Positions 14,960 through 23,141 of a stretch of DNA of 64,000 nt are shown here, piece by piece. Below the pieces are notes generated by a model. It saw nothing but the letters and a program-made list of their open reading frames with translations, was not told the DNA's origin and did no database searches. The DNA comes from Oscillospiraceae bacterium (GTDB lineage Bacteria; Bacillota; Clostridia; Oscillospirales; Ruminococcaceae): the NCBI GenBank assembly GCA_018110825.1, contig JAGBCL010000052.1:62001-126000 (forward strand). Direction: 5' to 3'. The translations under genes were made by a program, and so were the position numbers. Each line of letters starts with the position of its first letter. Position 1 is the stretch's first letter.

Positions 14960-16597
14960 CTATTCAAAATATGCAAGAGCCTGCTCCATAAGATAATCCT
15001 CACCGTTGATGAAGAGTGATTCGATTGCTGCTTCGTCAAGAGAAACTCTCACGTCAATATCGTTACCGCTTTCGTAATCTGAGCCTGAGTCGATGAGGAC
15101 ATCGCCGTTTTCATCGAGGAGAAGTGCGTTGGAGAAAACAAACTGACCGTTTTCAAGCTTGATTCCGCCGATGCCTTGTGAGGAACCGTTTGGCTCGGTA
15201 AAACCAAACACGGTTACATTTTCCATTCCCTGCATTACATAGGTAAGATGGTCTGCGGCACTTACACTGGTTGCGTTGACAAGAATAATTATGTTTCCGT
15301 CCCAGAGATTTTTACCAGTAAAGTAATGCTTCTTACCCTCGGCAAATTTTCCTGTTTCAGGGTCGGTAAGGTAGCAGCCTGCCTCGTCGTCCCATTTGCC
15401 GTCAGTTGCGTAGTAATGCTCGCCCTCAGGTGCAAAAATTTCAGCAATTGCCTTTACAACCTGACTATCGCCGCCGCTGTTGCCGCGCATATCAAGAACA
15501 ATATTTTCCACGCCTTTTGCACGGTATTCATCAAGCTTTTCGATGATTCCGTTTTTCATTTTGGAGAAATCTCCGCTTTCAGCGGAATCAGTGTCAAACA
15601 TCATTGCCTTGATACGCAGGCAGGCTGTTTTCTCGTCAATATCCGCCCACATAAGATGTCCCGTTTCAACACCGCCGTTGAGGATTTTCAGGGTTTCTTC
15701 TGCACGTTCAACATAGCTTCCAAGCTTCGGGAGTAGGGCTTCCTTTTCGACGCCGTTTTCGTCAAGGTATGTAACTGTTACGCTTTCGCCACCCACACCA
15801 GCTGCAAAAGTTGCAAGGTAGAAAGCTTCATTGTCACGGTCAGCAAAGGTTACTGCTGAAAAATATTCAGACTTTCTTGCCACTTCAAGAGGGTCTGCGC
15901 CGTCCCATTTTGTGATGATTGTACCTGTTGTAATTCCATACTGTGAAAGTGTTTCATCAACGCTTACTGCGGCAATTCTTCCATCAGCGAGTGTCACGAG
16001 GGAAAGTCCGTAGTCATTGCCGTAAAGACGATTTTTCATTTCGTCTTCAATATCTTCAACTTTGTTAGGAACATAACCCACGTGACCGTCGTGGAATTCG
16101 GCACAGAACTTCATCCAGGCAATATAGTTTGCAACTTCATCCTGTTCACGGTTTGCTTCCTTGAACATCGGGAGATACCTATCGTAAAGTTCGTCCCAGT
16201 CTGCGCCCTTGTGTTCAGCGAGAACATAATGCTTCTGCATACATTCAAAACCGTCCTTGAAATCCTGAACATAATCTGCAGCACGGTAGCTTTTGTTAAG
16301 CAGACATATCGGCACGGCGATTACAATCAGGACTGCTGAAGTAATGCTTGAAAGCTTACGCACCTTTTCCTTTTCGTTGATAAAGCCTGCAATCGGCAGA
16401 AGTGAACCGATATATGCAGGAAGCATACAAGCATCGTAGCCTTTGAGTGCTACAATAGCAAGGCAGACAACTGCGGGGATTATGTAGCAGATGCGCCATT
16501 TTGTGCTGATAACCCTTGTTGCGTACCCTGCAAGAAAATACAGACCTGCAATTGCGGCAAGGTTAATTATAATAATCAATATATCAAAGTAATTCAT
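14960..16597 (-). CDS. Membrane-anchored S41 family peptidase
   Basis: The protein has 545 residues. The first ~115 residues contain four hydrophobic helices, followed by the S41 N-terminal helical region (DYVQDFKDGFECMQKHYVLA; EFHDGHVGYVPN) and a catalytic core: ENIVLDMRGNSGGDSQVVKA, then VNATSVSAADHL, in which the serine near residue 446 is the likely nucleophile. A PDZ-like segment lies between. The active domain should face outward. It is the last gene of the ABC exporter operon, 16 nt behind the permease, so it may cleave a peptide linked to that system. Substrate unknown. Confidence 0.85.
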   Translation of the reverse strand: MNYFDILIIIINLAAIAGLYFLAGYATRVISTKWRICYIIPAVVCLAIVALKGYDACMLPAYIGSLLPIAGFINEKEKVRKLSSITSAVLIVIAVPICLLNKSYRAADYVQDFKDGFECMQKHYVLAEHKGADWDELYDRYLPMFKEANREQDEVANYIAWMKFCAEFHDGHVGYVPNKVEDIEDEMKNRLYGNDYGLSLVTLADGRIAAVSVDETLSQYGITTGTIITKWDGADPLEVARKSEYFSAVTFADRDNEAFYLATFAAGVGGESVTVTYLDENGVEKEALLPKLGSYVERAEETLKILNGGVETGHLMWADIDEKTACLRIKAMMFDTDSAESGDFSKMKNGIIEKLDEYRAKGVENIVLDMRGNSGGDSQVVKAIAEIFAPEGEHYYATDGKWDDEAGCYLTDPETGKFAEGKKHYFTGKNLWDGNIIILVNATSVSAADHLTYVMQGMENVTVFGFTEPNGSSQGIGGIKLENGQFVFSNALLLDENGDVLIDSGSDYESGNDIDVRVSLDEAAIESLFINGEDYLMEQALAYFE

Positions 16598-16613
16598 AAT
16601 TCACCCTCCGATT

Positions 16614-17393
16614 TCAATTAAGGTCGTCCTTGTGGAAGTACACATAGCCAAGGTAAAGGAAAATTGCACTTGCTACAAGCGATACAATGATTGTGCTTGC
16701 GATTTCTCCTGCGGAAAGTGGCGCTTCATAGATGTAGTTCATTTTTCCGTCCAGACCGTAGGTATACCAGCTGTCAAAAATACAGAGCATATTTATATTG
16801 GTAATGCCGAGAATTGGTGACATTCCAAGCTTGAACATGCTTGCACTTGTTCCGCCAATCATAAACGCAAAGTAACCCAGTGCCATTACTATATAAGGAT
16901 TTTTTATCACGAACACTAAGAAAAGTGCTGTGCAGAGAATTCTTATAATGGGGAAAACAAGAAGGCAATAACGAAGCACCATTTCGCCAACGTCAAGCTT
17001 TGTTCCCCAGCCGTGCATAGCCGTGTTGATGATAAGTGGCAGGGCTGTCATTACCGCAAAGCCGATTACTCCGACGATAAGACACGGAATAACTCTGCCG
17101 AGATAAACCTCAATACGCTTGTGACCTGTCATAAGCTCGTAGTTTACGGTTTTGTCCAGGAAGTCACCGCAACCTGCAAAGCCTGCAATGGTGAAAAGAA
17201 ACATCAGTGAGATAAATACGTAAAAAAATCCGTTTTCAGCAAGGAAAGCTTGTGTGGGATAATCTCCCTCCAAGGTCAGTTCACCTTGTAAAAAAATATT
17301 TGCAATTGGCATAAGAAGCAAGCCGATGTAAACAAGCCATACAAGACGTTCCTTGCGTAACTGATAAAGCTGTGATTTGATGATGTTTTTCAT
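16614..17393 (-). CDS. ABC-2 type permease subunit (second)
   Basis: A 259-aa protein with about six transmembrane helices and an N-terminal amphipathic segment (KNIIKSQLYQLRKERLVWLV), typical of ABC-2 permeases of the bacitracin/lantibiotic-immunity type. The loop DKTVNYELMTGHKRIEVYLG is shared with the neighbouring permease (DKTMNYEILSGHHRREVYFA), showing the two arose by duplication. With it and the ATPase it should form a heteromeric exporter. RBS AGGAGGAAAA precedes the start. Same operon: 18 nt after the first permease. Confidence 0.85.
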   Translation of the reverse strand: MKNIIKSQLYQLRKERLVWLVYIGLLLMPIANIFLQGELTLEGDYPTQAFLAENGFFYVFISLMFLFTIAGFAGCGDFLDKTVNYELMTGHKRIEVYLGRVIPCLIVGVIGFAVMTALPLIINTAMHGWGTKLDVGEMVLRYCLLVFPIIRILCTALFLVFVIKNPYIVMALGYFAFMIGGTSASMFKLGMSPILGITNINMLCIFDSWYTYGLDGKMNYIYEAPLSAGEIASTIIVSLVASAIFLYLGYVYFHKDDLN

Positions 17394-17411
17394 TTCAGAT
17401 TTTCCTCCTTA

Positions 17412-18179
17412 TCAGTTTACGTCGCTTTTTCTGAATATAATATAACCAAGAACAAGACAAATTACGCTTACTGCAACCGACACACCGATTGTTCCGATTA
17501 TCACAGACGGGTCAAGCTCAGTGTGGTAGATTGTTACGTCCTCGCCGTTTACATAGCCTATGCTCTGATTGAATGTGAAAAGCTTCATAAGGTTTGTATT
17601 GGCAAACTGATATGTGAATTTGATTTGCATCAATTCTTCAAAAAGCATTGGTATAAACATTGAAAACATCGATAACAAATATCCTGCCGCCCAGGCAATA
17701 TAGGCACTTTTAACGAGGAATACCAGCAATACATACTGACACACAATTCTTATCATCGGGAAAATTGCAAGTGCGAAGCGGAGTGCCATTCCGCCGAAAT
17801 CCATTGTTGTGCCCCAACCGTTGATAAGTGTAAAAATAATTATGGGAAGAAGCATAAAGCCAACGCAGAATGCAATACACCAGATATGTGCCACGATTAC
17901 TCTTGCAAAATAGACCTCACGGCGGTGATGTCCCGACAGGATTTCGTAGTTCATTGTCTTGTCGGCATAGTCCCAACCGAGTATTCTTACGCCAAGCATA
18001 AGGATTAAAAACACAGGCAGTAATGAAATACTTTCCCCATTCAAAGCCACATACTCACTTCCGGTCATATCAAAATCCAACATACCGAAAATTGTTAAAA
18101 AAATTGCCAGCAATATAGAATAATATGTAACATTATCAGTTCTTGTCTGATAATTCAGAGCTTTTATAATATTACGCAT
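17412..18179 (-). CDS. ABC-2 type permease subunit (first)
   Basis: 255 residues from the ATG at 18179, chosen for the AAGGAAAGG site upstream; the longer frame to 18224 runs through a palindromic repeat. About six hydrophobic helices are present, with the same cytoplasmic loop as its neighbour (YEILSGHHRREVY). Paired ~250-residue permeases with one ATPase resemble LanEG/BcrB-type exporters that remove membrane-active peptides. Substrate not deducible from sequence. Confidence 0.85.
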   Translation of the reverse strand: MRNIIKALNYQTRTDNVTYYSILLAIFLTIFGMLDFDMTGSEYVALNGESISLLPVFLILMLGVRILGWDYADKTMNYEILSGHHRREVYFARVIVAHIWCIAFCVGFMLLPIIIFTLINGWGTTMDFGGMALRFALAIFPMIRIVCQYVLLVFLVKSAYIAWAAGYLLSMFSMFIPMLFEELMQIKFTYQFANTNLMKLFTFNQSIGYVNGEDVTIYHTELDPSVIIGTIGVSVAVSVICLVLGYIIFRKSDVN

Positions 18180-18198
18180 TTTAAATAACCTTTCCTTT

Positions 18199-18279
18199 CC
18201 GAGTTTTGTGGTTTGCGTCAGCAAATCGAGGCTTTAGCCGAAGAAACAAAACTCATAGTTGAAAACCTCAGGTTTTCAA
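18199..18279. repeat. Small palindromic repeat element, copy 2
   Basis: CCGAGTTTTG (18199-18208) pairs with CAAAACTC (18247-18254). Inside are TTTGC-GTCA-GCAAA (18212-18225) and GGCT-TT-AGCC (18230-18239), and a 9-bp hairpin TTGAAAACC/GGTTTTCAA (18259-18279) follows and overlaps the ATPase stop codon. It sits between the ATPase and permease genes of one operon and may adjust their relative expression. Confidence 0.65.
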
Positions 18280-19190
18280 TTTTCACCCACCATATTCATA
18301 TAGTACTGTTCAAGGTTAGCTTCGTTGATATGGAGCACCACAGGCACAACTCCGTTTTCAAAGAGTGTTTTGGATACGTTGTACATATTGTCAAGCTGTT
18401 CATAAAGTCGGATACTGCCGTCCTTGTCAACGTCAAACTGGGTAATGCCAAGTTTGTTTTCAAGAATTGCTGCGGCAAGAGAGTTGTTGTCGGTGCTGAT
18501 ACGGTAATACTCACGGCAGAGCTTTTTCAGCTCCTCAGCGGAAACAGCCTGCAGAAGCTTACCCTTGTTGATGAAAAGGTAATCGGTACAAAGAAGTGAA
18601 AGCTCGCTGAGGATATGGGAGGAAATGAGTATTGTGATATGCTCCTCGCGGTTAAGCTTCAGCAGAAGCTCACGGATTTCAACGATACCCTCGGGGTCAA
18701 GTCCGTTTACAGGCTCGTCAAGCACCATAATTTCAGGCTTTGTCATAAGTGCGTTTGCGATACCCAGGCGCTGACGCATACCGAGAGAAAAGTTCTTTAC
18801 GGGCTTCTTACCCACATCGGAAAGTCCTACAATTTCAAGCACCTCGTCAATACGCTTTTTGTCGGGTATACCCTTCTGCAAACGCTGTTTTTCGAGGTTT
18901 TCCCTTGCGGAAAGCTTTTCCTTTGCGTAAGGTGTTTCAATCATAAAACTCATACGGCTTCTTGCGTGGGCAAGTCCGTTTTCATCGCTTGCTCCGTAGA
19001 TTTCAAGGCTTCCGCCTGTTGGAAGGGAAAGTCCGCCGAGCATTTTCATAATAGTTGTCTTACCTGCTCCGTTTGGTCCGATAAGTCCGCAAATCATTCC
19101 CTCTTTTATCTGAAAGCTTGCGTTATCAACAGCTTTCTGCTTCATATACTGCTTATCAAGATTTTTCACATCAATAATTATCTCGCTCAT
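18276..19190 (-). CDS. ABC transporter ATP-binding protein (bacitracin/lantibiotic type)
   Basis: 304 residues. Walker A GPNGAGKTT is at about 38-46, signature FSLGMRQRLGIA follows, Walker B is IMVLDEPVNGLDPEG, and the switch histidine lies in ILISSHILSEL. The ~80-residue C-terminal extension is typical of BcrA/LanF ATPases. It heads the exporter operon (ATPase, two permeases, S41 peptidase) just downstream of the histidine kinase but separated from it by a terminator. The stop codon lies in a palindromic repeat. Confidence 0.92.
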   Translation of the reverse strand: MSEIIIDVKNLDKQYMKQKAVDNASFQIKEGMICGLIGPNGAGKTTIMKMLGGLSLPTGGSLEIYGASDENGLAHARSRMSFMIETPYAKEKLSARENLEKQRLQKGIPDKKRIDEVLEIVGLSDVGKKPVKNFSLGMRQRLGIANALMTKPEIMVLDEPVNGLDPEGIVEIRELLLKLNREEHITILISSHILSELSLLCTDYLFINKGKLLQAVSAEELKKLCREYYRISTDNNSLAAAILENKLGITQFDVDKDGSIRLYEQLDNMYNVSKTLFENGVVPVVLHINEANLEQYYMNMVGEN

Positions 19191-19244
19191 ATTTACAACC
19201 CTTTCTGTACGGTTTTTGTGATTGTATTTTTATTGTAAAATCAA

Positions 19245-19272
19245 TTCTTAAAGAATTTCTTAAATTTCTTAA
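19245..19272 (-). promoter_or_regulatory. TTCTTAA repeats upstream of the ABC operon
   Basis: TTCTTAA occurs at 19245-19251, 19257-19263 and 19266-19272 in the exporter operon's upstream region. OmpR-type regulators bind short direct repeats, so this may be the site for the adjacent response regulator. Spacing (12 and 9 nt) is irregular, so support is weak. Confidence 0.3.
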
Positions 19273-19299
19273 TGTTTACAAAAAGTTCATATTCTCATT

Positions 19300-19327
19300 T
19301 AAACACAAAAGCCGCGCTAGGCGGCTT
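19300..19327 (-). terminator. Terminator after the histidine kinase
   Basis: AAGCCGC (19309-19315)/GCGGCTT (19321-19327) with a 5-nt loop, followed on the minus strand by TTTTGTGTTT. It separates the two-component genes from the ABC operon. Confidence 0.75.
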
Positions 19328-19329
19328 GA

Positions 19330-20235
19330 TTATGTTATATTTAATGCAATACTTATTTTCAGCACGTTGTTTTCAAGCTTTGCATCCACCTCTGCGTCCT
19401 GCTTTTCGGCAAGAAGCTTTACAATGTAAAGTCCCAGTCCAGCACTTGTTCCGTGACGGGATTTGTCGGCACGGTAGGTACGGTCGAAAAGGTGCTCAAC
19501 ATCAATGTTTCCGCTGTTCACGGGATTTGAAAAGCTTACTCTGCACTTGTTGTCTTCTGTCTCAAGTGCAATTGTAAAGTCGTGCTCAGCGTACTTGACA
19601 ATATTATTAAGCAGATTGCTGAACATACGCATCAGAAGCTGCTCATCGGCCTGTGCAAAGACAGTTTTTTCAGGAAATATCACATCTGGGTTAAGGCGGC
19701 AGCTTCGGATTACCGCTTCGTTGTCGGCTATGAACTGCATAAGCAGATTGGTGATATTGACCTTTGAAAGAGTTGTTTCGGTGCTGTCACTTTCAAGCAC
19801 GGACAGCTCGAAGAATTCATCAGCCATCTGCTTCATAGCCTCAGATTTTTCGCTGCACACACGCAGGTACTCCATTCCTCTTTCGGACAGCTTTTCCTCG
19901 CCTTCCAACATTTGCAGATTGCCCTTAATAACGGTAAGAGGAGTGCGCAAATCGTGGGCTATATCGGAAACGGACTGCTTCAGATTTCGTTCGGCACGTT
20001 CTGACTGGAGCTTCATCTGCTTCTGATAATCGAGATTCTTATTCAACTCCGTGGCAAGTGCGGAAAAATCCTTATCGATAAGGGACACGGTCAACTGACG
20101 GTTGTAGTTCTTGTCACGGGTTAATGCAAGTTCTTTTTTCAGTTTACGCATTTCGCTTTTCAGTGACAACAGATGCACCGCAAGAGCTATAACTACGATT
20201 GCGAGGACTACGGAAATTATTACAGCAATTACCAT
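19330..20235 (-). CDS. Sensor histidine kinase with minimal sensor
   Basis: 301 residues: one N-terminal membrane helix (2-24), a coiled linker (25-85), the H-box DIAHDLRTPLTVIKG with His94, N-box FSNLLNNIVKYAEH and G-box GLGLYIVKLLAE. There is no extracellular domain, as in kinases that sense through a partner ABC transporter at the membrane. It starts 1 nt after the response regulator stop. Location next to a bacitracin/lantibiotic-type exporter suggests a cell-envelope or peptide stress response. Confidence 0.92.
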   Translation of the reverse strand: MVIAVIISVVLAIVVIALAVHLLSLKSEMRKLKKELALTRDKNYNRQLTVSLIDKDFSALATELNKNLDYQKQMKLQSERAERNLKQSVSDIAHDLRTPLTVIKGNLQMLEGEEKLSERGMEYLRVCSEKSEAMKQMADEFFELSVLESDSTETTLSKVNITNLLMQFIADNEAVIRSCRLNPDVIFPEKTVFAQADEQLLMRMFSNLLNNIVKYAEHDFTIALETEDNKCRVSFSNPVNSGNIDVEHLFDRTYRADKSRHGTSAGLGLYIVKLLAEKQDAEVDAKLENNVLKISIALNIT

Positions 20236-20236
20236 A

Positions 20237-20917
20237 TTATTCCCCTTTCAGGCGATAGCCGATACCCCACACTGTTTCGATATAGTCGTTACCTGTAGCC
20301 TTTTTCAGCTTGCTTCTCAGGTTGCTGACGTGAACGTTTATGGTGTTGTCCTCATAATAATAGGTATCATTCCACACGGACTCGTAGAGATTTGCTTTTG
20401 TGTAAACCTTTTGCGGATGCTCCATAAAAAGCTTCAGAAGCATAAGTTCTTTGGCGGTAAGGGCAACTGTTTTACCTTGATATGTAACGGAGTTTTCATT
20501 TGTATTGAAACACAAATTGCCACAGGAAATTGTTCCGCTTGATAGAGAAGTACCTGCTCCGCTTCTTCGGAGCACGACTTCAATTCTCACCTGCACTTCA
20601 TTCAGGTCAAAAGGCTTGAGAATATAATCGTCAGCTCCGAGACGAAGGACTTCAAGGCGTGTTTCCATCATTGATTTTGCGGAAAGGACGATTACGGGTA
20701 TCTGTGAATACTCACGAAATTCCTTTATAAGATGCTCGCCGCTTTTATATGGCAGCATGAGGTCCATAAGCACAAGGTCAAAATCCTGTTTGCGCAGAAG
20801 CAGTGACGCTTTTCCGCCGTCCTCTGCGGAGTCGGTTTCGTACCCGTTCTTTTGCAGGAAATCTGCAAGAAGCTTATTGATTTCGTGGTCGTCCTCGACG
20901 ATAAGTATTCGGCTCAT
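20237..20917 (-). CDS. OmpR-family response regulator
   Basis: 226 residues from ATG 20917, with AGAAGGGC upstream; the longer frame would cross the promoter. The receiver has the acidic pocket EDD (8-10), phosphoacceptor Asp52 (LMDLMLP) and LKPF. The C-terminal winged helix contains TAKELMLLKLFMEHP and VHVSNLRSKL. Partner of the kinase immediately downstream. Driven by a perfect consensus promoter divergent from the second two-component system. Confidence 0.93.
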   Translation of the reverse strand: MSRILIVEDDHEINKLLADFLQKNGYETDSAEDGGKASLLLRKQDFDLVLMDLMLPYKSGEHLIKEFREYSQIPVIVLSAKSMMETRLEVLRLGADDYILKPFDLNEVQVRIEVVLRRSGAGTSLSSGTISCGNLCFNTNENSVTYQGKTVALTAKELMLLKLFMEHPQKVYTKANLYESVWNDTYYYEDNTINVHVSNLRSKLKKATGNDYIETVWGIGYRLKGE

Positions 20918-20950
20918 AGCTGCCCTTCTTTCGGTTGTAGTATTTGTTAA

Positions 20951-21026
20951 ATTATAACACGGCGAAAAAATTATGTCAAATAGGATTATGGTGATTATTG
21001 ACAAATTACGGCACTTATTCTAAAAT
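20951..21026. promoter_or_regulatory. Divergent promoters of two two-component systems
   Basis: Minus: TTGACA (20974-20979), 17 bp, TATAAT (20951-20956), perfect consensus. Plus: TTGACA (20998-21003), 17 bp, TAAAAT (21021-21026). The two -35 boxes are 18 bp apart, so a single bound regulator could affect both systems. Confidence 0.85.
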
Positions 21027-21098
21027 ATTAACTATGGATATACAAAGGACATATTGCTGTGTTAAGATACATACATCAGAAGAAAATGGGGTGCGAAA

Positions 21099-21776
21099 AT
21101 GTCATACAGAATCCTGCTTGTAGAGGATGACCAACAGATACGTGAAGTTATCGAGGATTATTTTTCCGACAAAAGCGGCGGTGAAATCACGCTTGTTACA
21201 ACGGCTGACGGTGAAGAAGGGCTTGAGCTTATACAGTATGAGGAGTTTGACCTTGTTATGCTGGATATTATGCTTCCTCACGTTGACGGGTTCACGCTTT
21301 GCAGGGAAATCCGCAGGAAAAGTATTGTTCCTGTGTTGTTTCTCACGGCAAAGGCAACTGAGGCTGACCTGCTTCACGGCTACGAACTTGGCTGTGACGA
21401 TTATATGATAAAACCGTTCTCTCCTGCTGAACTGTACGCTAAGGTTAACGCGTTGCTGAAGCGTGCAAAGGGAATGGTTATCAGCAAGGAAATCGTCTGC
21501 GGAAGAATAAGCATTAACCTTGTGACATTTGAAGCGGCTGTTGACGGGAATACAGTTGAGCTTGCACCTAAGGAATTTGCGCTTCTGAAATATTTGATTG
21601 AGCATAAGAATTGTGTTGCAGACCGTGACACGCTGCTTGACCGTGTGTGGGGATACGATTTTTTCGGCAGCGACAGGGTTGTTGACAATCACATCAAGAA
21701 GCTTCGCAAGGCACTCGGTGAGGCAGGCGGTCAGATTAAGACCGTTATCTCAAAGGGCTACAAGCTGACGGAGTAA
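21099..21776 (+). CDS. OmpR-family response regulator
   Basis: 225 residues: receiver with EDD at 9-11, phosphoacceptor Asp56 (VMLDIMLP) and IKPFSPAEL; winged-helix effector with LAPKEFALLKYLIEHK and VDNHIKKLRKAL. It is distinct in sequence from the divergently encoded regulator. Co-transcribed with the kinase 18 nt downstream. Target genes unknown; nothing downstream of the kinase on this strand belongs to the operon. Confidence 0.93.
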   Translation: MSYRILLVEDDQQIREVIEDYFSDKSGGEITLVTTADGEEGLELIQYEEFDLVMLDIMLPHVDGFTLCREIRRKSIVPVLFLTAKATEADLLHGYELGCDDYMIKPFSPAELYAKVNALLKRAKGMVISKEIVCGRISINLVTFEAAVDGNTVELAPKEFALLKYLIEHKNCVADRDTLLDRVWGYDFFGSDRVVDNHIKKLRKALGEAGGQIKTVISKGYKLTE

Positions 21777-21794
21777 TGCTCGGGAAGGGTTAGT

Positions 21795-23099
21795 ATGAAA
21801 AAACTTAAATATTCGAGGTTTCTTATCAGACGTATGGTGCCAATAATGGCGGTGGTTATTGTTATTTGCGCACTTTCTTCAGCATTTTGCAGTTATGCTG
21901 TTGATAAGCGTATTCAAAGTGATGTTGACGGCATTTATTATAATTTTACCAAGCAGCTGCCTGACCTCAGCGATTATTGCCAGGACGACATAACAGCGCT
22001 TGATTTATGGACAACTACATTCACGGAAACAGGTTTCCAAGAATGTACAGAAGCGGAGAATTTTCATCTTGTTTTTGCAGTTTCAGATGCAACAAGCAAT
22101 GAAATTGTTTCCGTTGGTATTCCTGAAAACTCCGAACACGATTCAGAAATAAATTATTTATTGACAGCTCTGAAAGATGATATGCTTTCATTTGGTTTTT
22201 CCAATGAAAGCCTTGACACTCATTTTAAAAATGTTGTTCCAACATATGGCACAGACAAAAGAGTCCTTGGCAGCACATATTACTTCTCATTAAACGAGGG
22301 AACATACCTGTTCGACTGCATTTATTCCTATGATTTCTCCAAAACAAGCGGCTATGCTGTAGTGATTATCTGGACTGTCGGTCTGCTTATCGGAATTGCA
22401 CTTTCGGTAATTCTTTCGTTGATTGCCTACAACAAGTACCGCACACAATACGAAATTGATGAATACCGCCGCAATATGACCTCGGCACTTGCTCACGATT
22501 TAAAGACTCCCCTTACTGCGATTATGGGCTACTCGGAAAATCTGAAAAGCAATGTTCACTCGGAGAAGCGTGATTACTACGCTGACGCTGTTATTGAAAA
22601 TGTACGGTATATGAATGAGATTATCACGGGCACGCTGGAACTTGCCAAAATTGAGGAGCAGGACAGCAAGCTGAACAAGACAGATATCGATATGGTTGCT
22701 CTTGCAAATGAGCTTCTTGTCAAATACAAGGCTGATTTTGATGACAGGAGCATTGCGGTGTCCGTAAACGGAAAGTGCACCGTCAAGGCTGACCGTGAGT
22801 TGATTTCGAGGGCGGTTGAAAATCTGATATCCAACGCTGTGAAATACACACCTGACGGCGGACAGGTTGAAATTATTGCAGATGACAAATGTTTCCGCAT
22901 TTCCAACAGTTGTGCGGCTGATTTGAAGGGCGTCACTGAGGATTTCTGCAAGGTATTCGGCAAGGCAGATGCAAGCCGAAGTGACCGCAAGGGCAGCGGA
23001 ATGGGACTTGCAATTGTGAAGAATATTGCATTGCTTCACAAATTCAGGCTTGAAGCTGCTGCTTCGGGAGGAAAATTTACTGCAAAAATTATTTTATAA
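21795..23099 (+). CDS. Sensor histidine kinase with extracellular domain
   Basis: 434 residues. TM1 at about 13-35, an extracellular region of ~150 residues, TM2 at about 189-212, then directly the phosphoacceptor region ALAHDLKTPLTAIMGYSENL (His near 234), N-box AVENLISNAVKYTPDGG and GSGMGLAIVKNIA. No clear HAMP domain. Paired with the response regulator just upstream. The extracellular part has no motif I recognise, so the ligand is unknown. Confidence 0.92.
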   Translation: MKKLKYSRFLIRRMVPIMAVVIVICALSSAFCSYAVDKRIQSDVDGIYYNFTKQLPDLSDYCQDDITALDLWTTTFTETGFQECTEAENFHLVFAVSDATSNEIVSVGIPENSEHDSEINYLLTALKDDMLSFGFSNESLDTHFKNVVPTYGTDKRVLGSTYYFSLNEGTYLFDCIYSYDFSKTSGYAVVIIWTVGLLIGIALSVILSLIAYNKYRTQYEIDEYRRNMTSALAHDLKTPLTAIMGYSENLKSNVHSEKRDYYADAVIENVRYMNEIITGTLELAKIEEQDSKLNKTDIDMVALANELLVKYKADFDDRSIAVSVNGKCTVKADRELISRAVENLISNAVKYTPDGGQVEIIADDKCFRISNSCAADLKGVTEDFCKVFGKADASRSDRKGSGMGLAIVKNIALLHKFRLEAAASGGKFTAKIIL

Positions 23100-23102
23100 C
23101 CC

Positions 23103-23141
23103 AAAACAGCCGCCTCGGTGACATACCGAAGCGGTTGTTTT
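23103..23141. terminator. Bidirectional terminator
   Basis: AAAACAGCCGC...TCGGT/ACCGA...GCGGTTGTTTT forms a long stem between the convergent kinase and hydrolase genes, with A- and T-tracts on the two sides. Confidence 0.85.
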
